Source: Phialocephala subalpina
Lineage: Eukaryota > Ascomycota > Leotiomycetes > Helotiales > Mollisiaceae
Direction of reading: 5' to 3'
Assembly (NCBI GenBank): GCA_900073065.1
Contig: FJOG01000035.1
Coordinates: 165,723 to 229,722 of the forward strand
DNA length: 64,000 bases
Shown here in pieces: positions 10,097 through 20,397 of this stretch (position 1 is the first letter of the stretch; every line of letters starts with the position of its first letter). The notes under the pieces are model-generated. The model searched no databases and was not told the origin of the DNA. It saw only the letters and a list, made by a program, of their open reading frames with translations. A program made the translations under genes and the position numbers.

Positions 10097-13009
10097 GTGG
10101 CTCCTCTACCTTTTCGCCCGAGACCTGGCGCACACCCTCATCACCAGCAGAGCCTATTCCGTTATCTATTTCCCCACCCGCGACAAAGTGCTCGTACCAG
10201 GCTCACGAACTTCCGTCTCGAAACTCTACCATACTTCAAGCACCGAGCTCAATCGCACATATACAGCTACATTGTCAAGCGCCAGAGGCGACATCAAGAA
10301 AGGAAGGCTGCGGGAAAGAGCGTTCTTGAGATACTGCGAAAGCGCGCACGTAGGGTCTTCGGCGGGATTCACAAAGACAATGAGAGGGCAGGAAGTCAGA
10401 AGGTGACCATGTCTGGTTCTATGCCTGGCTTTGGCGGAGATGTGCCTGGATCCGGAGGAGGAGAACGAGGATCTCGGAGGAAGAAGATAGCGGGGTACTT
10501 GAAAGCTGCGAATGAGATTAGACAGTCTTACCAGCAGTCTTACTCGGAGAAATGGGGCAATGGAAATAGCGAGTGGGACGATGATGAGAAGGGTATACCA
10601 GGAGCGTTTCCGGATGTGGCTATTGTTTCGCATGGGGATGAACAGCTTGTGCTGTTTCCTTCTTATGCCAGAAGACATCATAAGGAAGCTCCAAATCCTG
10701 ATGCACAGCGCAACAGCGCTCAGTCCACCCAACGAAATAGCTACACGAATGAGGATGGGCCTGGAGATGCCGAGTATTGGGCTAGGGAATGGCAAAAATA
10801 CGAGGACGATCGAGCTATCGTGGATGTCGATGTTCGAGGTTGGATATATTCGCCACATAGAGGACCTATGACAAGGAAGAATAGGCTATTGATTGGACTG
10901 GCACGGCAGTTGAGCGGGGTTCCGGCCCCAAGGGAAGCAAGCAGAGATCACAGTCCGGAGCCTTCAATAGTAGCAAGGCATAGGGAGCATGAGGCTCGAC
11001 GAGAGCAGGAGAAGATCGCCCAGGAAGCGGAGCAGATTCTTAGAAAGGGTCGTGGCGAAGAGCAAGTTGCTGCTCATGGAGGCTACAGTGAGAGACCGAA
11101 GTATGATTCAGATTCGGAAAGCGTATACGGCGACGGGAGAAAATCAGGAGCCCATACACCAGGCACGACAGATGATCCTCCTGGGCCCGGAAATCTCACC
11201 AAACGATTCTCCTGGAACCAGCCGTCTGAGATGACGCAAGCGGAGCTATTAACTGCAAACTCTCATCTCATGGCACGTCTGAGACCATTCTTGACGAATC
11301 CTCTAGTATCTACACCAATAACTTTGTTCTTCTACGACGAGAAGACGTCTGTCTCCAGGACAGTTCAAACTAATGAAGCTGGTCACTTTAACATACGAGC
11401 TGCCCTGGAATTTGTGCCTACGCATGTCCGAGTTTTAGCATCAGAACATCTCTCATGTACGTCTGAGGTCAAGATTACAGAGCCCAAAGGTGTCAGTCTC
11501 ATCAGTGATGTGGATGACACCGTGAAGCATTCCTCTATCGGCGGTGGTGCACGAGAGATCTTTAGAAATGCCTTCATTCGAGACCTGAGCGACTTGACCA
11601 TTGACGGTGTGAAAGAATGGTACAATACCATGTACGATATGGGTGTCGGTGTACATTACGTCTCGAATTCGCCATGGCAATTGTTTCCTGTCCTAGTGAG
11701 CTTTTTCCAGAAAGCTGGTCTCCCCCCTGGATCGTATCACTTGAAGCAGTACAGTGGTATGTTGCAAGGAATTTTCGAGCCAGTTGCAGAGAGAAAGAAG
11801 GGCACACTTGAGAAGATCATGCGAGACTTTCCACAACGGAAGTTTATTCTCATTGGCGACAGTGGAGAAGCAGATTTGGAGGTCTACACAGATGTTGTCT
11901 TAGCGAATCCAGGCAAGATTCTTGCTATTTTCATTCGCGATGTCACTACTCCCGAGACCCAAGGCTTCTTTGATTCAGCCATGGGTCCTCTAGGCGGCGA
12001 TCGTCGCCTTGGAAGAGAGACTCCTTCCCGCACTAGCTCTTGGGACAGCCGAAAGACGCAAAGATCGAGCATAGCCGATGTGCTGGAGACCCGACCAGCT
12101 CTCCCAAAAAGACCACAGTCTGAGGTAAAGCCACAGACGAGTGATGGTCCAGCAATGGGCAAGCTGATTGATTTCGACGATGAGCCAGCACAAGAAGATG
12201 TCCATGAATCTCATAGCCGTATCATACCGCGATCTACATCCTTTGCAAACGATTCAGAGATGATTAGGCGGAAGCCGACTCCTGAGACTGGTGGCAAGAG
12301 AGCGCCTCCACCTCCATCCAAACCTTTAGCTCTACGCGGAGCTGCCTCTAATAAAGGGCTGAAAGATGCTCCCGCTGCGAGCAATCGTGGAACACCTCCG
12401 CCACCTCCAAAGTCACGACGGCCCCTTGCTCAGGCAGACGGCCAATCACATCCTCTGGCTCAAGCTCAGAGCTCTTCGGACCTTAAATCGCCTCAAGAAC
12501 GTCCTCGACAGCCTTCCCAAGAAAGCTACATGTCAAGTGCCCGAAATAAAGTCTCGGCGGCATACAATTCACTTCCAGAAGTCAGATCTCACATACCTGG
12601 GTACCACCCATCGCAGCCTTCTCATTCTGAGAGTTCTCGCAACTCATCCTCTGAGAGGCCGCCTCCGCCTCCTCCAAGGCCAACCAGTGTTGGTGGTTCT
12701 ATCACGAAACGTTTGTCGTGGAACAGCACAGATACATCTGACGATGAGTCTTACCAACCATCTGATACGCCGGTTAACAAGAAGCTTGATCTCTGGAAAC
12801 GGAGATGGAAGAGAGCGAAAGATATACTTGATGGTCAAGGGGTGGCGTTGCGGAGTTGGAGAACAGGCGGGGATGCTTGTATCGAAGCAATACAAATGGT
12901 TGAGAAAGCCATGAGAGAGATGAATGTAGAGGGTTACGGGAATAACAAAGGGAAAGGCAAGATCGGAGAAGGTGGGGGAGAGGTCAAGGTGAAGGACTTG
13001 AAACGATGA
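10097..13009 (+). CDS. APP1: App1-type phosphatidate phosphatase (DUF2183/LNS2-like)
   Basis: The frame is open from 10088 to the stop at 13009. The first in-frame ATG is 10409 (MSGSMPGFGG), giving 866 residues. The 104 codons before it are also stop-free and look coding (basic, helical text such as SVLEILRKRARRVFGG), so an upstream exon probably supplies the true start; I could not locate it. The catalytic domain holds the HAD-type DxDxT motif as LISDVDDTVKHSS, then GVHYVSNSPWQLFP and FILIGDSGEADLEVY, matching yeast App1, a Mg-dependent phosphatidate phosphatase of cortical actin patches. Both flanks are low complexity; the C-terminal third is rich in PPPP runs typical of SH3 ligands, and TKR(F/L)SWN appears twice, on either side of the domain. 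Confidence 0.88.
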   Translation: MAPLPFRPRPGAHPHHQQSLFRYLFPHPRQSARTRLTNFRLETLPYFKHRAQSHIYSYIVKRQRRHQERKAAGKSVLEILRKRARRVFGGIHKDNERAGSQKVTMSGSMPGFGGDVPGSGGGERGSRRKKIAGYLKAANEIRQSYQQSYSEKWGNGNSEWDDDEKGIPGAFPDVAIVSHGDEQLVLFPSYARRHHKEAPNPDAQRNSAQSTQRNSYTNEDGPGDAEYWAREWQKYEDDRAIVDVDVRGWIYSPHRGPMTRKNRLLIGLARQLSGVPAPREASRDHSPEPSIVARHREHEARREQEKIAQEAEQILRKGRGEEQVAAHGGYSERPKYDSDSESVYGDGRKSGAHTPGTTDDPPGPGNLTKRFSWNQPSEMTQAELLTANSHLMARLRPFLTNPLVSTPITLFFYDEKTSVSRTVQTNEAGHFNIRAALEFVPTHVRVLASEHLSCTSEVKITEPKGVSLISDVDDTVKHSSIGGGAREIFRNAFIRDLSDLTIDGVKEWYNTMYDMGVGVHYVSNSPWQLFPVLVSFFQKAGLPPGSYHLKQYSGMLQGIFEPVAERKKGTLEKIMRDFPQRKFILIGDSGEADLEVYTDVVLANPGKILAIFIRDVTTPETQGFFDSAMGPLGGDRRLGRETPSRTSSWDSRKTQRSSIADVLETRPALPKRPQSEVKPQTSDGPAMGKLIDFDDEPAQEDVHESHSRIIPRSTSFANDSEMIRRKPTPETGGKRAPPPPSKPLALRGAASNKGLKDAPAASNRGTPPPPPKSRRPLAQADGQSHPLAQAQSSSDLKSPQERPRQPSQESYMSSARNKVSAAYNSLPEVRSHIPGYHPSQPSHSESSRNSSSERPPPPPPRPTSVGGSITKRLSWNSTDTSDDESYQPSDTPVNKKLDLWKRRWKRAKDILDGQGVALRSWRTGGDACIEAIQMVEKAMREMNVEGYGNNKGKGKIGEGGGEVKVKDLKR

Positions 13010-14046
13010 TGAACAATTTTGATGGCAGCGAATACAAGCAAATGAATACATACACTGCTCCGTGGTCTTCAGCTGTCGTATATTGCTCGGAATCTCGTCG
13101 AACTTATACCCGTTAGCCATACCTCGATTCTCGTATGTATATGTATATGAAAGCCCCTCCTCTGTACCTGACAAGTTTCGAAGAATCCTTCCGGAATTCT
13201 TGGTCAAAGGAAGGGTCATTTAGAGGAGTCATCAAGTCAGTACGACCTTGGCAACTATCTCTGCTTGATACATGGAATGTGGGGCGCAAGTCAGCTCCTT
13301 CCCGACAACTTGCAGATCTTCGAAGCCCATCCCGCAACCTTCAAGACCGACGTTTTCAACACGAGTCTGTATCACAAGCCCAGAAGCCCCCCCGCTCCAG
13401 GGTCTTCCTTAAATAGACCAGCCCTGCAGAATTAAGCTTCATTCCTCACAACAAATTCGGGCAGTTGCAGAGACCGCTCGGAAAAAGGCATTCTCCCTTT
13501 TCCCTGCACCTCGACCCACGTTATTGGAAACCCAACAGCCTCACCGTGAAGTCAATTTCCTTGGCTCCAATCATATGCCCTGTACCGAGTACTCACCCCA
13601 TGCTTGATTGGTTGCTACTTTTCAGCTCGCTAGGCCTGTCTCAAAGCGGGACATCGTGGCGTTCACCACAACATTGTTTTTCGTTACACAGATCGAGGAA
13701 GGTCCGTCTTCTTATTTCCCCATTTTATTGCTTTTGCAGAACTTTATTTGAGCCTTCGATTCGTTCGCTTGTTGATCTTGATCCTTCACGTCTTCTGTCT
13801 CCCAATCATTTTTGACAAGGGATGGGCAGAGCCTCATGACCCGCGTCTCCTTTTCGTCCCGGGACGAGATGGCAGACTTATTCGAGTGAGCTGAGTTGAG
13901 GGCGTCGCTGGCAAGACATCCTGCCGGTGGGACCTAGGATGTGGAAATATCGCTGGCCCGCGCTGTTCATATATATGAATCTTCCTATGTGAGGCTTTTT
14001 CTCGCTTTCTGCTTGTCGTGGTTTTGCTTGTCGAATTCTTGAAATC
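13010..14046. other. Intergenic, promoter of the membrane-protein gene
   Basis: No gene is supported in this kilobase. It ends in the 5' flank of the gene starting at 14047. Confidence 0.35.
13969..13977 (+). promoter_or_regulatory. Possible TATA box
   Basis: CATATATATG lies about 75 bp upstream of the ATG at 14047, a plausible TATA position if the leader is short. It is a motif match only. Confidence 0.3.
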
Positions 14047-15908
14047 ATGCCCTCTTTATACCGACTTTCGGCGGGAGCTGCTCTCGTCTCTTCAGCTACA
14101 GCCTCGGCGATCGGTTCCATGCCTTCGCAGACGATTGGGGGTTATGGTGAACCGTTATTTGCAAAGCCTACCGAGGCACCAAAGTTTGAGTTGGTGAAAG
14201 CCAGGTTGGCGAAGAAAGATGTGACGAATACATGTTCAGAATGGACAATACCGGGAGGTTGGTACTCGACAGTTGGAGACGTTCTTTCATGCAGGTACTA
14301 ATTGTTGCACAAGGCTTCGGACAACCAGAATGTGCCAACTCGGAAACATGTTTGTTCACAAGTGCCGATGGTTTCTACTATGAGGGCTGTGGTGAGACGA
14401 GTATCAGATACAATTGGATCACTGGTATGCATCACGAAGAAAGGAGTTAGATCAATACTGACTGCGAAAAGAATGCTATAACTACCCCAAGGCTGCTTCA
14501 TCATCCCCACCAGTATCAAATACCTACTGGTAAGGAAGTCCTCAAGCCGATTCTTGGTCTCATCGCTGATTTTTATAGTCCTGTGACAGCTCCTTTCTGC
14601 GGCTACTACGCCTTCATTTTTGATATCGACTACACAGCTTGGAACTTCGGATGCAGCACAGTACCATACTCGTGGTTTGTTGACCTCTTACCCACAACGA
14701 CAGGAGACTCGACATCAACAGACATCATTCTCAACAATGGTGGCAGCACAGGAGGTTTTACTGTGACCGCCGCATCAACAAACCAAGTTCAATCGCAGAG
14801 TTCAGTGGCCGGCCAAGCAACCACTGCTACAGTCTTTGTAGCTCCAGGAGCAAGTGATGTTGCTAGCTCTACTTCCAGTGCAAGTTCGAGTGCCAGCAGC
14901 AGTTCTGTGCCTAATATCGGATCTCACTCATCATCCAACACACCCATCGGAGCTATTGTAGGAGGCGTCGTAGGCGGTATTGCAGTCATCGCCCTCGTTG
15001 CCTTCCTCGTCTGGTTCTTCCTTCGAAAACGCAAACAAGACAAAGCAAAAGCCCAAGCTCATGTCGCTCAAGTCCAAGCCGATCAAGCAAATGCCGCTGC
15101 TGCAGCGACGGCAACGGCTTTCTACAACAATAATCGCATTTCGGAGATTGCGGGGACGATGAAGCCACCTGCTCCACCAGCAAATACATATGTTCCCCCT
15201 CCCAACCTTGCAGGCGTATATGGAGAGAAGCCAGCCGCAAGCAGTAACGTGCAGGAAGTCTACCGACCACAAGAGCAGAACCAGACCGCATACGCGGAGA
15301 ATCAACAACCACACTCCCCCCCACCACCCAGCTATGTCAATCCCGCTCCTCCACCAAGTCACTACAACGAACTAGAACAACAGAATGGGAACATTGCGAG
15401 ACCGATGAACGTATCACCAGTGAGTCCCATGGGAACAGGAACAACTCAAGGCGTGACCCCAGTCGGAACACCAAGTCCACAACAGCAATATCAACACATG
15501 AGCATGATATCCAACGCCACCGAGCTTTCGGGAAATAACACACAACCTCCTCGACCACAACAAAGCTATGCTCCTCCACAAGGGTTCCAGGAAATGCAAG
15601 GGAATAACAATGTCGCACAACCCATGCAGGCGGCAGTACCGATGCAAGCTGCGGTTCCTATGCAGGTGGCTGTTCCGATACAGGCTGCAACTGCTATGAG
15701 ACCAGCAGGTCCTCCTCCCGGAATGCAAGAGATGAACGCGAATAATGGATCACAAAGACCAACTGGACCTCCGCCGGGTATGCAGGAGATGCATGGGAAT
15801 CCAGCAGCGGCGAGTGGTGGTGTCAATCGACCTCCTGGGCCGCCACCGAATCAAGGACATTTTGATATGAGTGGCAATCCTATGGGCGAGTTTCATGAGC
15901 TGCAGTAA
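14047..15908 (+). CDS. Single-pass type I membrane protein, Ser-rich stalk and Pro/Gln-rich tail
   Basis: Four exons, 14047-14257, 14314-14424, 14472-14529 and 14579-15908, give 569 residues. There is an N-terminal signal peptide (LSAGAALVSSATASA), a cysteine-containing ectodomain (GQPECANSETCLF, YEGCGETS, FGCSTVPYS), a Ser/Thr-rich stalk likely to be O-mannosylated, and one membrane helix around residues 250-274 (AIVGGVVGGIAVIALVAFLV) followed by RKRKQDK, which sets a cytoplasmic C-terminus. The tail is Pro/Gln-rich with internal repeats. The plan resembles fungal wall-stress sensors and Skg6-like proteins, but there is no recognisable WSC domain, so I assign no function. Introns 1 and 2 need AAG acceptors to keep frame; both follow good branch sites. 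Confidence 0.75.
15621..15692 (+). repeat. In-frame 18-bp tandem repeat (P-M-Q-A-A-V units)
   Basis: Four 18-bp units encode PMQAAV, PMQAAV, PMQVAV and PIQAAT in the cytoplasmic tail of the membrane protein. About 20 bp further on, the text PPPGMQEM is itself duplicated (about 15711 and 15768). Confidence 0.8.
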
Positions 15909-17981
15909 TGGAAATATGAAGAGCTTGGGAGATTGAGATAAGTGTAATTGGGAAGGAATTTATGACTTGTACGTATGTTTAGGCTGGCATGTTACTTAAT
16001 GTTTAGGAGATGGAAGGGTGTGCATACGGGGAGGTATCTTGGACTTCACTAGCATCGGAGCAATAGTATTAGTAGTAAGACAGATCACTCAAATTTTGCA
16101 AAGTTCCTGGGCTACTTGATGAGACGAGTGTGAGTATGTTTTGCTGCTCGAAGTGGAAGGTGCATGGCAGACGTTGCAAGTACTTGATACCAAAGTTCTC
16201 CGAAAAATCAAGACGAGGTTCAGATGGCAAGTATATTCCACTGAACTCGATTTCAACTTCAGATTTGCACTTGCGTTCATGCGGAAGGAGTGAGAGCGGG
16301 CACTGAGCCATTGTTTGACTTTTGGAGTAGGAGCCTCTTTCCCTCTTTTCATCACTCCTGTATCGTCGCTCGCGTGACTATAACCCCTCGGTTTCTCGTT
16401 TCTCGTTTTCCTCCTTCTCATCCATCCCCGCATCTGCTTTTGAGATTGATTTTCACCTCGCGTTAAATTCAACTTTGATTCTCACCTCGATGCAACGCTC
16501 GAGTCGACGAATTTCTTGAACTTGAGTGTAACGCTTCGATTCAGATACCCTCGACAGGATCTGTAGTACAAGTTGCATGCATTGCGTCGTGAGACGCGTC
16601 AACTGCACGCACTTCCTTCCTCCGCCAGCACTAACCCCCTTCCCCAACTCTCTTCACAACGCACTTAGTCGACGTCCTCGTCAGTCACAGCTTCGTCAAT
16701 AGCACCACCAGAGTGTACCCGAGTTGCCTTACAATGGTGCGCCTCAGTTAGATGCGCAATTTTCGACTGAATGTCCCTCATGTTGCTAGGGCTCCCAAGA
16801 GCTTGTGACCTAGCGTTGAAAGTGTTACACAATTTCCTGCACCCAGTTCCCATGGCCTGCTGCCAACGCACACGATCGGGAAAGCAGAGTCAGACGCTGG
16901 GTTTGGTTCTTTCTTCCAAACTAGGCCGGCTTTCTCGAAATTTGCTATCATTCTTCGAGGTAATGATGGTGGTAGTATTGATCCCAGAAGCTAATCAGTA
17001 CTAGGACAGCGGTACTCTACACTGAAGATCACATTAGTCTTCCAAGTTCCAATACACAGAAGACTATGTCACTAGTCGAGCACCAGCTGCTATCGTTCCG
17101 AATTGGTTCTCGAGGACCGTACCTGTTGATCACAAGCTTTACGTGTTCTTGTCTCTCACCGCCTTAAACTGTCAAAAATTTGCCTGGTTCACAAAGACTT
17201 CTTTCTCTCCCTCCCTTCTTGTGCACATTTGCAAAACCTCCCTGATCATACACAACTTTTCGTCTATAGACCTTCAAACACGTGCCCATAATCAGAATAA
17301 TGTCTGGTCCCAGCCTCAGGTCGTGCGTCATCGTTGGACGATATGTCATAGGACGGTGTATGGTTGAGTAATTTGTAAAGTGAGGAGAAGCTGATGAGAC
17401 GGCAGCCTTCCCGAATCGCGAGTGAGGATTCTCACAACTTTGCCCAGCCCTTATACCAACACGACATCCTAATTTCAGAACTTATGGTCCTGGAAAGCAG
17501 TCTACTAAGCTGGGTAAATGAAAATATGTCTCAAAATTCGATCCAAGATCCCGATATATTGATAGCACGTGACAACATGTTTTGCAAGTTTTCGAGGACT
17601 TCTTACACGGTATTACCAATTCCCATTCTCTAGATAGATCTTCTTATTCTGAAAAACTACATTCTCGGGACGGACAATCAGAAAGTCATGAAAAATAGCT
17701 GGTAAAAGGGGTCTGGTGAATTCACGTGATGCTGAGATTTGCCTTCAAATCGAAGTTTTTCCAAGTCTTCCGGTTTCAAATCAGGGGCGTTTGTGATTGC
17801 CCCGGAAAATGCGGGACATTCTTGAACTTGGAAAGGTAACGATAGGCACATCTGGTCAATCGAGAGCGAAAGCAAGTTCCATTTGTCTATCCTTGTCATC
17901 ATCATCATGAATCTATCCCCACCCAAATTTTATATGTACATCTATGCAATTAAATGCTCCATCTCTATGCCCAATTAGCGC
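15909..17981. other. Intergenic, 2.1 kb
   Basis: I found no supported gene on either strand. It is the shared 3' flank of the membrane-protein gene (+) and the elongase gene (-). Confidence 0.35.
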
Positions 17982-19175
17982 TTATGAGTTCCTCGCATGC
18001 TTCAAATAACTCTTGACGAAGAAACGGACAAACAAGGCAGTGAGGGGAGCCAGGTAAAGGACGTTCAACCAGATGGCGAACGTTTGGCCGGAGGTGTCGA
18101 TGCAAGAGACATCCTTGTACATCGTCTGGTACCGAGTAACAGTGGTAGTACTATGCTCAGCCATGGTCTCAACATTCTGTCCCAACACCTTCTGGAATAA
18201 GCCTCCAAGACCAGCTGCAGTTGCGAGAGCGGCAAGAGAGGAGGAAACACCAGTAGCGGCAGGAACGGGGGAACTCTTGATGACTTCAGTGATCGGGACG
18301 GAAACCGGAATGGTGTAACCGATGAAGGAGTGGAGCGCAGCGTAGAAGGAACCGACAAGGAATTGGGCGATTTGAATAGTAGTCAAGCTCCGCTTGACCG
18401 CCATCGGGACCGGAACGGCGAAGGCAGTCAGGGTGTAGTATGTGTACATCAAGGTGTGGATGAAGCTGTTGACGAAGACAAACATCCAGATCGGAGGTGA
18501 CATGTAGCGGATTCCCGCCCACATGCAGAGCATTGCTCCCGCGTGGTGGTATGTCTGTAGTGTTGAGGATTTCTTGCCCTTGGCGAGGATGATGAGAGTA
18601 TCTAGGACTTCGTAGAACTTCGAGAGGTAGAAGAACCATCCGTAGAAAGCAAGTCCCTCGTTCCAGAAGCGGCCCATGTCGGTAGAGGAAGGTTTCTGAA
18701 CGGTGACGTTGGGCGAAGGAGATGTCCATTGGGAGAGGGCAGGATTGTATGTAACCGCATTTCCAAGACCAGCGGGACCTTGGATCTTGCAGAGACTGTC
18801 GACAGTACCAGCAAGGCCGGAAGGTCCGAGTGGGTTGGCGAAGATAGTGGCCAAAGCCTTCAGCATGCCGATGAAAGTCCAGCCCGAGTATACTGCCAGA
18901 AGGACATTGTGGAGGACGACGAAAGCGAAGAAAGTCTTGGTTTTGGAGATTGACCAAGCTTTGTTGCCGTTGGATCGATTGTAGGCGTTGAGAGAGATGA
19001 CAACGGCTGCGTAGATGCAGGCGATGGTAATTGGGACTTTAATGTCGAGGGCAGCTTGGTAGAGTTCGGGGGACACGAAGGAGGGTGTAGCTGGGATGAC
19101 CGTGGGGTCGCTGTTTGGGGGAAACTTGAAGAGTCCGCCAGCGGGCAGCTCGAAGAAGACGTTGGTCGCAGACAT
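17982..19175 (-). CDS. ELO/GNS1-SUR4 family fatty acid elongase
   Basis: One intronless frame of 397 residues. Diagnostic ELO blocks occur in order: KFYEVLDT (about 186-193), the histidine box as QTYHHAG (207-213), NSFIHTLMYTYY (236-247) and TTIQIAQF (265-272), with several hydrophobic membrane segments around them. ELO proteins are the condensing 3-ketoacyl-CoA synthases of the ER elongation cycle. The first histidine of the usual HxxHH box is glutamine here; QxxHH is known from elongases acting on polyunsaturated substrates, but I cannot assign chain length. Two insertions lengthen the protein relative to yeast ELOs: a stretch near 115-165 and one near 300-345 ahead of the last helix. Start is the first ATG, MSATNVFFEL. 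Confidence 0.9.
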   Translation of the reverse strand: MSATNVFFELPAGGLFKFPPNSDPTVIPATPSFVSPELYQAALDIKVPITIACIYAAVVISLNAYNRSNGNKAWSISKTKTFFAFVVLHNVLLAVYSGWTFIGMLKALATIFANPLGPSGLAGTVDSLCKIQGPAGLGNAVTYNPALSQWTSPSPNVTVQKPSSTDMGRFWNEGLAFYGWFFYLSKFYEVLDTLIILAKGKKSSTLQTYHHAGAMLCMWAGIRYMSPPIWMFVFVNSFIHTLMYTYYTLTAFAVPVPMAVKRSLTTIQIAQFLVGSFYAALHSFIGYTIPVSVPITEVIKSSPVPAATGVSSSLAALATAAGLGGLFQKVLGQNVETMAEHSTTTVTRYQTMYKDVSCIDTSGQTFAIWLNVLYLAPLTALFVRFFVKSYLKHARNS

Positions 19176-20397
19176 GTTGTCAATTTTCCAAGGCTCTTGG
19201 GAGGCTCAGAGATGAATATTCGCAGATGCGCAGTCGCAGAAGTATGAGGTTTTATCGTATTGGGTATGTAGGCACACGACTCCAAAATGCTGTTCGAAGA
19301 AAGAACTTTTTCTGGGGAGATCGGAATCAGAAGGAGATTAAATGGGAAGAAAGTATGTTGGTAGCTATCCCAAGCGAAAGCGAATAGAATGCCACAATGG
19401 CAGTGAAGCTGTTGACAATTGAGGTTGTCTCGAAAAAGTTCCTATTGTACGTCCTAGCGTAAGAAGCGGACAATGCGGAGGAGCCTTTCTAGACGGGGGG
19501 CAAGTGAATGATACCAAAAACACAATAGCAAGCAGGGCCGAGGCAAATTGGCTCGCTTGACATGTGAGTGAATGTGAAAATTCGATCGTAGAGCAAAAAC
19601 ATTGAGAGCGTAAACCTCGACTTGGCCAGCAAGCCCGAGTCGGTTCTTTGTCTGGAGTTGGGGCCGGCATGACGAAGATTTGTTGAGCGTCATACCCCGT
19701 AAATGCATCCATCGCTAAGCGAGGTGCCTTGCAGCACCATTTGAGCCTCCCGTCACAGCCACAAGAGGCTCGAGCGAGCTTACTTAAGCTGCGCTGCGCT
19801 GGACCTCGAATACAAAAGGAAATTGGCTTCATACCTTTATTCTAGGGTCGAGATGTATCTTCAATCAGCACGTTTTTGGCTCACCAACTTCCGAGCCTCA
19901 TGCAACCTCACTACGTCTTTGCAAATGTTCCATGGCGGGGTCCTCACCTCAACAAAAATACTCGTCTATCCCTGTTTGAGACGTACCCCGAAGCGCCCTT
20001 CATGAAGCGATGCATCGTGTCTTGGACCCTTGATCGCACAGTATGTTGGGCCGAGGCAGCGAGCGGAAGGGAGTCACGTGGTTAATACCTAGAACTCTAA
20101 ACAGAACGATCTCAGAGTGATAGGCTGTCAAGAAGAAAGAGAAACTTCTTCAATTGATGCAAAGCCGATTTTACCGGTCTAATACGTAAGGTGTGCTGCG
20201 TATGTAAGTGCCGTAGTTCCCATTGTCCTCCATAAAAATGCCGTTGTTGGGAAGTACCCGGCCGGCCGGCTCTGAATGTCCAACCAAACGTGGAAGAATG
20301 AAAAACTTGTTTTGAGAAAGAAAGAGAAAGAGAAATGTTGAAATCCGTCGATGTTGGGACCTTTTCTGAGATGCGGATGATCAAGATCCAGTGTCGA
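19176..20397. other. Intergenic, 1.2 kb
   Basis: No gene is supported. It contains the elongase promoter and the 3' flank of the next minus-strand gene. Confidence 0.35.
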
